Origin: UBA5941 sp021824385
Lineage (GTDB): Bacteria > Patescibacteriota > Microgenomatia > UBA8517
NCBI GenBank assembly: GCA_027347685.1
Contig: DAIEQM010000043.1
Coordinates: forward strand, 1 to 24,236
Direction of reading: 5' to 3'
Length of the DNA: 24,236 nt
Made by a program: the position numbers and the translations under genes. Each line of letters begins with the position of its first letter. Position 1 is the first letter of the stretch. Below are positions 7,977 to 14,697 of the stretch, one piece after another. The notes under the pieces are model-generated. The model worked only from the letters and a program-made list of their open reading frames with translations. It made no database searches and was not told the origin of the DNA.

Positions 7977-8614
7977 AGGATTTGCAAATTAAGCATGTGA
8001 CTTTGTTTTTTACATATCTTCTCATCGTTTGGGGGTTTTACCGACTTCTATTTCAATTTCCCGATCCGCTCGACGAGCTTATCGTAAAGCCCGTTATATG
8101 GCTTGTTCCAGTATTTATTTTTCTACGAAAAGAGAAACTCGGAATGGAAAGTTTAGGGATCACCATGAAAAAGCTCTTTTCCTCTATTTATTTTGCCATT
8201 GCGCTCGGAGCACTCTTTGCATTTGAAGGTTTTTATATTAACTATTTTAAAGGGGCTGGCGCATCAGCTCTGGGAAACATTACGCCGCTCGCACTCTATT
8301 TTTCGCTTGCATTATCTTTTATAACGGGGGTTTCTGAAGAAATTGCATTCCGTGGCTTTATTTTTAACAGACTCAGTTTCATCCTCAAAAATGAATGGTA
8401 TGCAAATATTATTTCTTCTCTGGGGTGGACGATTATTCATGTTCCGCAGGTTATTTTTGATTGGCATCTGAGCTTGTATCAGGGGAGCGTGTACTTGTTT
8501 CTTATATTCATGTTTGGGTTTGGGGCGTCGTTTATCTTTTCTCGAACCAAAAACATTGTCGCACCTATTCTTCTTCACATAATGTGGGCGTGGCCAATTC
8601 TATTGTTTCGTTAA
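7973..8614 (+). CDS. CPBP-family (CAAX protease/Abi) intramembrane metalloprotease
   Basis: A 213-residue polytopic membrane protein with about six hydrophobic segments. It carries the CPBP motifs: EExxxR (Glu122-Glu123 to Arg127 in SEEIAFRGF), a second histidine motif in GWTIIH (His156) and a third His in ILLH (His202). These residues bind the metal and water in Rce1-type proteases, so it should be catalytically active. Bacterial members include Abi/bacteriocin-immunity proteins and maturation proteases; the substrate is unknown. Coupling by a 4-base overlap to the upstream HEPN-like gene suggests a joint role, possibly regulated proteolysis, immunity or defence. The latter is inference. Confidence 0.88.
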   Translation: MKDLQIKHVTLFFTYLLIVWGFYRLLFQFPDPLDELIVKPVIWLVPVFIFLRKEKLGMESLGITMKKLFSSIYFAIALGALFAFEGFYINYFKGAGASALGNITPLALYFSLALSFITGVSEEIAFRGFIFNRLSFILKNEWYANIISSLGWTIIHVPQVIFDWHLSLYQGSVYLFLIFMFGFGASFIFSRTKNIVAPILLHIMWAWPILLFR

Positions 8615-8671
8615 TTGTATGGAGATTTGACTTCAAGTGAGGTAGGCAACTATAGTGTTCTTACCTATACT

Positions 8672-9280
8672 ATGGCATTTCGATTTGTTACTCGAGTCGC
8701 CGCGGTTTTTTTTGCCCTCTTTATCCTCATTGTTTCTTTAATTGAAACTTCCTCTATTAAATATGCCTATGGGGCCCGCGATCTCTTTAATCCGCGCCCT
8801 TCACCACAAGTAACCATTACGTACGGTCTTCCTCATCCGGGAGCTGTCTTGCCAGGAAGCCCGCTATGGACTGCTAAAGCCTTTCGGGACAAAGTCTCTT
8901 TAGAGCTCACTCAAAACCTTGTTGATAAATCACGATTTGAATTACATCTGGCAGATAAGCGACTTGCCGCAGCAAACCTATTGTGGAATGAAGACAATTC
9001 AGCAGAAGCGATTGCAACTTTTGATAAAGCTGAAAACTATCTGGCAAATTCCTATGAAACACTGTCCCGAAGCGAGGATCCAAACAATAATGATGCATTG
9101 AGGCAGCTCGCATATTCTTCCCTGAAACACCGTGAGATACTCGAGAATGTTATGTCAAATTGTGGAGATGATGCGCGGCCAACAATTTCAAAAATGCTCA
9201 GTACCTCCAAAATGCTCTATGATAAAGTTCGCGCACAAATGGAAAACTTGCAGATGAACCCTCCAGCTAACCCATTCTAA
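8672..9280 (+). CDS. Exported DUF5667-type protein of unknown function
   Basis: From ATG 8672 the protein has 202 residues. It starts with a signal-peptide-like or membrane-anchor segment (about 6-27), then GLPHPGAVLPGSPLWTAKAF, which resembles the 'PGxLPdsPLYxxK' opening of DUF5667 domains, then a helical region rich in Ala, Leu and Lys (LADKRLAAANLL) typical of that family. Residues after about 195 are Pro/Asn-rich. A TTG at 8615 would add residues that do not look like a signal peptide, so the ATG is preferred. TATACT directly abuts the ATG (8666-8671) and TATAGT lies at 8651-8656. Function is unknown; it is probably attached to or outside the membrane. The family match is by eye. Confidence 0.72.
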   Translation: MAFRFVTRVAAVFFALFILIVSLIETSSIKYAYGARDLFNPRPSPQVTITYGLPHPGAVLPGSPLWTAKAFRDKVSLELTQNLVDKSRFELHLADKRLAAANLLWNEDNSAEAIATFDKAENYLANSYETLSRSEDPNNNDALRQLAYSSLKHREILENVMSNCGDDARPTISKMLSTSKMLYDKVRAQMENLQMNPPANPF

Positions 9281-9307
9281 CTCCACAGTTGTTTTAAAAT
9301 TGCTATG

Positions 9308-9336
9308 TTGACATCACATATGTAGTGGTGCATTAT
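9308..9336 (+). promoter_or_regulatory. Promoter TTGACA-17-CATTAT upstream of nrdR, with a degenerate NrdR-box-like site in the spacer
   Basis: TTGACA (9308-9313) and CATTAT (9331-9336) have the optimal 17-base spacing and would start the nrdR-nrdJ-adenosyltransferase transcript near 9343. The spacer holds CACATATGTAGTG (9315-9327), which matches the right half of the NrdR-box consensus (ATAT-T-W-GTG) but poorly its left half. Autoregulation by NrdR is plausible but only one imperfect site is visible. Confidence 0.5.
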
Positions 9337-9375
9337 GAATCTTGCTACTGCTGGTAGCGTAAAAATGTTTCATTC

Positions 9376-9825
9376 ATGAAATGTCCGTTCTGTGGAAAAA
9401 GCGAAAGTGAAGTTCTCGAAAGTAGAGTGGTGGAAGAAGGTACTGGGGTGCGACGAAGACGATGCTGCCTTAAGTGCAATAAACGTTTTTCAACGATAGA
9501 GCGGGTGAAAGAAACAACTATTTGGGTTGTCAAAAAGGATGGAAGACGGGAACAATTTAATCGCGAGAAGATTCGGAAGGGAATTATGAGAGCTGTCGAG
9601 AAGCGTCCTGTTTCTCTCACGCTTGTCGAAGATGTCGTGAACCGAGTTGAGCGAGATATTATAAAAAAACATTCGCAAGAAGTGTCGTCTCACACAATTG
9701 GAAGGACCATCTTGAAGTATTTGCAGAAAGTTGATAAGGTGGCCTGGTTACGATTTGCAAGTGTTTATTTTCAGTTTGAAGATCTGACTGACTTTGAAAA
9801 ATTAATAGAAAAAAACACACTCTAA
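9376..9825 (+). CDS. nrdR: Transcriptional repressor NrdR
   Basis: This 149-residue protein has the full NrdR layout. The N-terminal zinc ribbon has CPFC (Cys3, Cys6) and CLKC (Cys31, Cys34). The ATP-cone domain (about 49-139) starts WVVKKDGRREQFNREKI. NrdR senses ATP/dATP through the ATP cone and represses ribonucleotide reductase genes by binding NrdR boxes. Gene order fits: the reductase gene starts 14 bases downstream. A TTGACA/CATTAT promoter precedes it with a leader of about 33 bases. The leader contains a 14-codon mini-ORF (9334-9378) whose TGA overlaps the nrdR ATG, which I consider probably coincidental. No Shine-Dalgarno site precedes the start. Confidence 0.95.
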   Translation: MKCPFCGKSESEVLESRVVEEGTGVRRRRCCLKCNKRFSTIERVKETTIWVVKKDGRREQFNREKIRKGIMRAVEKRPVSLTLVEDVVNRVERDIIKKHSQEVSSHTIGRTILKYLQKVDKVAWLRFASVYFQFEDLTDFEKLIEKNTL

Positions 9826-9839
9826 AATTTTTTATCGGT

Positions 9840-12368
9840 ATGGCTAAATACAAAAAGACTCAAAACAAAGGCTTAGATAAGAACAAGAACGGCGAATTTA
9901 TAGACCCTCGAAAAAGCAAACTTTTTTATATCCCCGAGAGTGAAATTTCTTCGAAAACAGAATTAACAGGACTTCAACAAACTGTTTTTATGGATCGTTA
10001 TTCATTAAAAGACAAGGACGGTTCTTCGATGGAAAGTTATCCTGAACAAATGTGGATGCGTGTCGCCAAAGGTGTTGCTCAATTTGAAAAGCCCGAAGAT
10101 CAGCCACAATGGGAAGAGAAGTTTTACAACGTTATGAAGGACTTTAAATTTGTGCCGGGTGGGCGCATTTTATCTGGTGCTGGAACTGGGTACGAAGTAA
10201 CATTTTTTAATTGTTATGTGATTCCATCTCCAAAAGACTCACGTGGGGGAATCATGGAAAACATTACGCAGACGGTTGAAATTCAATCTCGCGCTGGAGG
10301 AGTGGGAGTAAACCTCAGTTCATTGAGGCCCCGCGGAGCCAGAGTACGAAAAGTCAACGGTACTTCAAGTGGGCCAGTCAACTGGGCGTCTCTGTATTCA
10401 ACTGCAAACCACGATGTTATTCAGCAAGGCGGAAGCAGACGTGGAGCCCTGATGCTTATGTTAAACGACTGGCATCCTGATATTAAAGAGTTTATCAAGG
10501 TGAAAGAAGATCTTACTAAAATCCCTGGAGCCAATCTTTCTGTGTGTGTATCAGATGAATTTATGGAAGCCGTGAAAGCGGATCGTGATTGGGACTTGGT
10601 TTTCCCCGACTTTGCAGCAGAAGAGGATTATGATGAAGTTTGGGATGGTGACATCGATAAATGGAAAGAGCTCGGCAAGAAAGTCGTAGTATACGAAACG
10701 GTAAAGGCAAAGAAAATTTGGGATATGATTGGGGAAGCAGCTTGGAAGAGTGCTGAACCGGGACTTCATTTTATAACTCGTTCGAATAAACGCAGCAATA
10801 CGTGGTACTTCGAGAAACTTATTGCGACAAATCCGTGTGGTGAACAACCGCTTGGGGCATGGTCTGTTTGTAATTTGGGCGCAATGAATCTCACCGCATA
10901 TGTAAACGAAAATGGGGAGTTTGATTACGATTCACTGGCTTCCGACGTGCAAGTTTCCATGCGTTTTATGGACAATGTGTGTGATGCGAACTTTTATTTC
11001 TACAAGGAAACATACGAGCGACAAATGGATATACGACGAACAGGGCTTGGTACGATGGGACTGGGTGACGCGTTAATTAAAATGAGAGTGGCGTATGGCA
11101 GTGACGAAAGCGTGAAGATAATTGATAAAATTTACAAAACAATTCGGGATAATGCCTATTGGGCTTCGTCTGAAATTGCAGGTGATAAAGGATCATTCCG
11201 AAAATACGATAAAGAGAAGTATTTGGAAGGCTATTTTATCAAAAGACTTCCAAAATATATTCGCGAAAATATTGCCAAAAAAGGCATTCGAAATGCAGTA
11301 CTTTTGACACAGGCACCAACCGGTACAACCTCACTCCTCTCAAATGTAAGTTCTGGAATTGAGCCAGTGTACAATTTTGAATTTAAGAGAAAAGACAGAA
11401 CAGGCGAGCACATGGTGTATCATCCTCTTTTTGAAGCGTGGAAAAAAGCACATCCAGATGAAACAAAACCAGACTATTTCGTGTGTGCCATGGATTTATC
11501 ACCTGAAGAACACTTAAAAGTACAAGCGAAAGTGCAGGAGTATACCGATTCTTCAATTAGTAAAACTGTGAATGCTCCAAATAACTACACTGTTGAAGAT
11601 GTGAAGCGTTTGTACACTGAGGCGTATGAAATGGGCTGCAAAGGAATCACCTTCTTCAGAGATGGAAGTAGAGCCGGGGTACTAGAAAATGTAAAAGATG
11701 AAAAGAAAGAGGAGAAAAAAGAAGTTAAGGAAGTAACACTTGGCGACTATTTAATCGATCGACCATTTGTGGTGAAAGGCGCGACATACAAAATGCAAAC
11801 TCCTTCTGGAAAAGCATTTATAACTATAAATGAAGATGCCGACGGTGAGCCACTCGAGCTTTTTGTGAATGTAGGGAATGCAGGCAGTGATATTGCAGCC
11901 TTTGCTGAAGCTCTTGGTCGTATGATTTCGGCAACACTCAGAATGCGTGGGAGTATTTCTGCCAAGAAACGCGCGCTTGAAATTAGTGAACAGTTGTCCG
12001 GAATTGGAGGAAGACGATCAGTAGGGTTTGGAGCAAATCGTATTATGAGTTTGCCTGATGCCATTGGTATTGCGATTGCCACTCATTACGGATTTCGACA
12101 AAACATGAACTTGCCAGTACCAAATGGCGTAAGCAACGGGAATGGGGTTGCATTATCAAACGGTCACACTACCAATGGAGAAGTGAAACAGTCTCTTTTT
12201 GGAGGAACACCTTCAGATGCGCAGTCGAGTGGCGGCATGATGATGCAAGCTGAACTTCCTTTAAGTGGAAAACAAAAGGCAGACTTGTGCCCAGAATGTG
12301 GCAGTCACACCTTAGTTTTTGAAGAAGGCTGTGCCAAGTGTTACACCTGTGGCCACAGTGAGTGCTGA
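9840..12368 (+). CDS. nrdJ: Adenosylcobalamin-dependent (class II) ribonucleoside-diphosphate reductase
   Basis: This 842-residue enzyme reduces ribonucleotides to deoxyribonucleotides using an adenosylcobalamin-generated thiyl radical. Visible motifs: PGGRILSGAG (106-115) and FNCYVIP with the first redox Cys125; GGVGVNLSSLRPRGA (153-167); the active site NPCGE with Asn331, radical Cys333 and Glu335; its redox partner Cys344 in SVCNLG; and QAPTGTTSLL (491-500). A Lys/Glu-rich linker (about 618-631) leads to a TSCPD-like domain (about 638-750), a low-complexity Asn/Gly stretch, and a C-terminal zinc-ribbon-like CPEC...CAKCYTCGHSEC (817-842) that could act as the thiol shuttle. No NrdB-type subunit is seen. 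The adenosyltransferase gene overlaps its TGA by one base, directly tying cofactor supply to use. Confidence 0.96.
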   Translation: MAKYKKTQNKGLDKNKNGEFIDPRKSKLFYIPESEISSKTELTGLQQTVFMDRYSLKDKDGSSMESYPEQMWMRVAKGVAQFEKPEDQPQWEEKFYNVMKDFKFVPGGRILSGAGTGYEVTFFNCYVIPSPKDSRGGIMENITQTVEIQSRAGGVGVNLSSLRPRGARVRKVNGTSSGPVNWASLYSTANHDVIQQGGSRRGALMLMLNDWHPDIKEFIKVKEDLTKIPGANLSVCVSDEFMEAVKADRDWDLVFPDFAAEEDYDEVWDGDIDKWKELGKKVVVYETVKAKKIWDMIGEAAWKSAEPGLHFITRSNKRSNTWYFEKLIATNPCGEQPLGAWSVCNLGAMNLTAYVNENGEFDYDSLASDVQVSMRFMDNVCDANFYFYKETYERQMDIRRTGLGTMGLGDALIKMRVAYGSDESVKIIDKIYKTIRDNAYWASSEIAGDKGSFRKYDKEKYLEGYFIKRLPKYIRENIAKKGIRNAVLLTQAPTGTTSLLSNVSSGIEPVYNFEFKRKDRTGEHMVYHPLFEAWKKAHPDETKPDYFVCAMDLSPEEHLKVQAKVQEYTDSSISKTVNAPNNYTVEDVKRLYTEAYEMGCKGITFFRDGSRAGVLENVKDEKKEEKKEVKEVTLGDYLIDRPFVVKGATYKMQTPSGKAFITINEDADGEPLELFVNVGNAGSDIAAFAEALGRMISATLRMRGSISAKKRALEISEQLSGIGGRRSVGFGANRIMSLPDAIGIAIATHYGFRQNMNLPVPNGVSNGNGVALSNGHTTNGEVKQSLFGGTPSDAQSSGGMMMQAELPLSGKQKADLCPECGSHTLVFEEGCAKCYTCGHSEC

Positions 12369-12913
12369 TGTCTATCTATACCAAAACCGGTGACCGGGGA
12401 AAAACTTCACTCTTCGAACTAGATCCAAAAAAAAGAAACAGAGTTTCTAAGTCTTCTCTACGAATAGAGGCCATTGGCTCAATCGATGAAGCAAATAGTT
12501 ATTTGGGAATTGCCAGTTTTTACACCAAAGTGCGAAAGACGAAATCTTTCATATCACAAATTCAAACGGAGTTATTTCAAATCGGGGGAATACTATCAAA
12601 AGCTCCACTTCAAATACACGAGTCATCTGTTCAACTGCTTGAAAAACAAATTGACGAGTTTGAACAATCACTTCCGCCACTCAAGAATTTTTTACTTCCA
12701 CAAGGTACGGAAAGTGCAGTTCATATTATGTATGCACGGTCACTTGTTCGGCGTGCAGAACGGGCTGTTGTCGCCCTTTCTCAAAAAGAAGCAGTACCCC
12801 TTGAAGTATTAAAATACCTCAACAGGCTCTCAGATTATTTGTTTATGGTATTTCGTGCTGAAAATAGCAAAGCAAAAGAAAGTGAAACGCTTTGGATGGG
12901 GAAGAAATCTTAG
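12368..12913 (+). CDS. Cob(I)alamin adenosyltransferase, PduO type
   Basis: A 181-residue protein starting MSIYTKTGDRGKTSLF. This is the N-terminal ATP-binding TKTGDxG motif of PduO-type corrinoid adenosyltransferases, followed by the Asp/Glu region IGSIDEANSYLG. The helix RSLVRRAERAVVAL and C-terminal LNRLSDYLFMVFRAEN are also family hallmarks. It transfers the 5'-deoxyadenosyl group of ATP to cob(I)alamin, making the cofactor of the class II reductase encoded just upstream. The ATG at 12368 overlaps the nrdJ stop as TGATG, so translation is coupled; an upstream GTG (12362) is less likely. It ends 2 bases from the end of the convergent riboswitch-controlled gene. No corrinoid biosynthesis gene is visible, so the substrate is probably scavenged. 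Confidence 0.93.
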   Translation: MSIYTKTGDRGKTSLFELDPKKRNRVSKSSLRIEAIGSIDEANSYLGIASFYTKVRKTKSFISQIQTELFQIGGILSKAPLQIHESSVQLLEKQIDEFEQSLPPLKNFLLPQGTESAVHIMYARSLVRRAERAVVALSQKEAVPLEVLKYLNRLSDYLFMVFRAENSKAKESETLWMGKKS

Positions 12914-12915
12914 TA

Positions 12916-14130
12916 TTATCCTGCAAACAAGGCCACGATAAATGACAATGCAGCTTTTGCAAAAAGGGAAGTGCCTTCTGCTTCCACTTCTTTTGTTTTG
13001 TTTTTAGTTTCTTTTGCCTCTGCAATTAACGCAATCTCTTCGAGTGTCTTTCCTGATCTAAAAGCCCGGTCGCATGTTTTACAAATCATACAAAGTCCAA
13101 GTGCTTGTTCCTCTCCCTTTTTCTCACTAATACACTTGTTTTTCATCGCACAAATTCCTCGATTTGGAAATTCCTCATTTTCTGCCTGTTCAGTGAGGCC
13201 GCGACTATATATAGTTCCACCTCCATTGCACCCTTCATGCTCTGAAAACGTTTTGTAACTGTCGTAATATTCCGCTTTCGTTTGTGGTTTTCTTCCTCTT
13301 GTTAAAACTGATTGCATATCAAGAATAGTTTTGCCAAACATCTTTTCAATGAACGCGAGTGACTCTGGTGTGTCATCATCAATTTCGTATTCGATGAAAT
13401 GGGCAAAGTCTCGAATGCACTCTTTTACATCTGCTTGTATTTCAGGCCGATGGTCGATAAGCTCATGCATTTCGGAAAGGTTTGATTGCGTGGCTGCTTC
13501 GAAACGCGAAACAACGTCATGTGGAGAGAGCCCTTTGAATGAAAGCGGCTGTGAAGTGAGGGAGAGGATACGTTCCTTTTCTGATAAAACTACATCATTC
13601 GTTTGTCCGGTTAGGTATTTTTGTAATCGTTCACAATCTTCAAGAGTTGCAGTTCGAGAAACAAATGTCATGCTTTGTATCTCAGAGCCCTTTTTTTGAT
13701 AATAGTATATTTGTGCCGTGGTATGTGGGTGCGGATACCCAGACCAACCAGGGGGACTAATCAACACATGCGAATCTTCCTCCTTTGAGTGTATAAGACG
13801 ATTTTCGATGGCTTGTATGCTTTCGTAAATAGATCCTTCGCGTTCGGCCTTTGAAACGACATCTGGGAGTGGTTTGTTGCCATAATCAGGACAACTCACT
13901 CGTCCGTTTGAAAACTGAAGATGAAATGGAAGAACACCGGACTCGATAAGATATTCAAAATATAACCCTTCGAGATCTGCATTGTTTTTTTGAATAATTG
14001 CGTCTTTCCATTCAGATACACTATTTGACTCAACTCTTGTTTGCAGAATCATTTCCATCTGAGCATGAAGGTCCATTCCTGTTCCACGTAAAGCAAAAGA
14101 AGTATCAGTAGTTTCACGTTCAATTATCAT
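12916..14130 (-). CDS. Unknown protein under an apparent cobalamin riboswitch; Cys-rich C-terminal region and terminal hydrophobic helix
   Basis: From ATG 14130 the product has 404 residues and matches no family I recognise. The N-terminal half is soluble-looking, with SPPGWSGYPHPH (125-136), an aromatic strand IYYYQKK and an FVSRTATLEDCERLQ stretch. The C-terminal part carries six cysteines (301, 327, 333, 347, 350, 353), including CMICKTC, suggesting a metal or Fe-S site. An acidic/basic linker (about 370-387) is followed by a short hydrophobic helix (389-402), perhaps a tail anchor. The frame stays open to 14265 only because it runs through the riboswitch in the 5' UTR, so I reject that longer start. 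Riboswitch control and the neighbouring B12-dependent reductase and adenosyltransferase suggest a cobalamin-linked role; none can be assigned. Confidence 0.75.
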   Translation of the reverse strand: MIIERETTDTSFALRGTGMDLHAQMEMILQTRVESNSVSEWKDAIIQKNNADLEGLYFEYLIESGVLPFHLQFSNGRVSCPDYGNKPLPDVVSKAEREGSIYESIQAIENRLIHSKEEDSHVLISPPGWSGYPHPHTTAQIYYYQKKGSEIQSMTFVSRTATLEDCERLQKYLTGQTNDVVLSEKERILSLTSQPLSFKGLSPHDVVSRFEAATQSNLSEMHELIDHRPEIQADVKECIRDFAHFIEYEIDDDTPESLAFIEKMFGKTILDMQSVLTRGRKPQTKAEYYDSYKTFSEHEGCNGGGTIYSRGLTEQAENEEFPNRGICAMKNKCISEKKGEEQALGLCMICKTCDRAFRSGKTLEEIALIAEAKETKNKTKEVEAEGTSLFAKAALSFIVALFAG

Positions 14131-14134
14131 ATGT

Positions 14135-14262
14135 TTCTTGCTCGAGAATTTCTTCGCCTGAATGGCGTAGGTGAGATTGCTAGTTTTCGGGCTTTGACCG
14201 TTGCGGCACAGCGTGGGATTTCCACCCACTTCCTTCTCGCCAATGTGGCGAGCATTCACAAT
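14135..14262 (-). promoter_or_regulatory. Cobalamin riboswitch (compact, class II/env8-like)
   Basis: Read on the minus strand. A closing helix pairs TGAATG (14258-14253) with CATTCA (14164-14159). P3-like hairpin: CTCGCC (14252-14247) with GGCGAG (14241-14236). AAGGAA then leads to P5: GTGGG (14229-14225) with CCCAC (14217-14213), loop TGGAAAT, matching the GGTGnAAnTCC signature. Next come GCTGTGCCGCAACGGT (14212-14197), the conserved B12-riboswitch core around P4/P6, and AAAGCCCGAAAAC (14194-14182), matching the AAGCCCGAAGAC element of the 3' part. The large P7-P11 region of class I is absent, and CTCGAGCAAGAA just before the ATG resembles the env8-type P13. It probably controls translation of the gene starting at 14130. 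Confidence 0.8.
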
Positions 14263-14272
14263 CACTCAATAT

Positions 14273-14301
14273 GTTGTACCATCTCCATTGCTCGTGAGCA
14301 A
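14273..14301 (-). promoter_or_regulatory. Promoter of the riboswitch transcript, TTGCTC-17-TACAAC
   Basis: On the minus strand TTGCTC (14301-14296) is 17 bases from TACAAC (14278-14273), giving a start near 14266, just before the riboswitch. The -35 lies in the palindrome TTGCTCGTGAGCAA (14288-14301), which also supplies the -35 of the divergent promoter. Confidence 0.5.
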
Positions 14302-14316
14302 CTAGGCATATACAAT
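14288..14316 (+). promoter_or_regulatory. Divergent promoter TTGCTC-17-TACAAT, leaderless for the gene at 14323
   Basis: TTGCTC (14288-14293) and TACAAT (14311-14316) have 17-base spacing. The -10 ends 6 bases before the ATG at 14323, so the predicted transcript starts at the start codon. The -35 is half of the palindrome shared with the minus-strand promoter. Confidence 0.55.
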
Positions 14317-14322
14317 GATGTT

Positions 14323-14691
14323 ATGAGTACCCCTGAATTAACACCTGAGCAACCACCACAGCAACCGGAGGTTGTACAGCCGAGAGTTGAGCAGCCGATC
14401 GTTCCGGAAACTCAACAGCAGCTTGGCGTATCGGCACCTCCACAAGCACCTCAGGCTGTGGTAAATGACAACAATCAAGTAATTGCTACCCCTGTACCAA
14501 CGCAAGTTGTCGTGGAAGATACAACCCCTGCAGTGCTGGTCCCTGTTGAGTTGGCAGCGGATGAAAAGGAACTCGAAAAAGGCGCACATGGTCCGTCTAA
14601 CCTAGCAGTCACCTGGCTTGATATGTACTGGCTCCGCGAAGTGGGAAAAGCATTTTCTAAAGGTTGGCGGGTCATTTTTGGAAAGAAGTAA
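14323..14691 (+). CDS. Small Pro/Gln/Val-rich protein of unknown function
   Basis: A 122-residue protein. About the first 80 residues are low-complexity, rich in Pro, Gln, Val and Glu (PEQPPQQPEVVQP, repeated PxQ/VVxP patterns), and look disordered. The last 40 residues are ordered-looking and basic-aromatic (LDMYWLREVGKAFSKGWRVIFGKK), possibly an amphipathic helix that docks on a membrane or partner. The ATG at 14323 is chosen because a TACAAT -10 lies 6 bases upstream; a longer frame from 14131 runs through the antisense of the riboswitch and is rejected. The VirD4/TraG-like ATPase starts 6 bases after its stop, so the pair form an operon, and this protein may be an accessory or adaptor of that ATPase (inference). 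Confidence 0.68.
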   Translation: MSTPELTPEQPPQQPEVVQPRVEQPIVPETQQQLGVSAPPQAPQAVVNDNNQVIATPVPTQVVVEDTTPAVLVPVELAADEKELEKGAHGPSNLAVTWLDMYWLREVGKAFSKGWRVIFGKK

Positions 14692-14697
14692 ACACCT

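Noticed and set aside
9334..9378. 14-codon mini-ORF in the nrdR leader ending in an ATGA overlap with nrdR
   Set aside because: Too short to judge, no Shine-Dalgarno, no regulatory codon run; may be chance.
14131..14265. Long N-terminal extensions of two overlapping opposite frames (minus gene to 14265, plus gene from 14131)
   Set aside because: Both extensions translate the riboswitch region or its antisense; promoters and riboswitch layout support starts at 14130 and 14323 instead.
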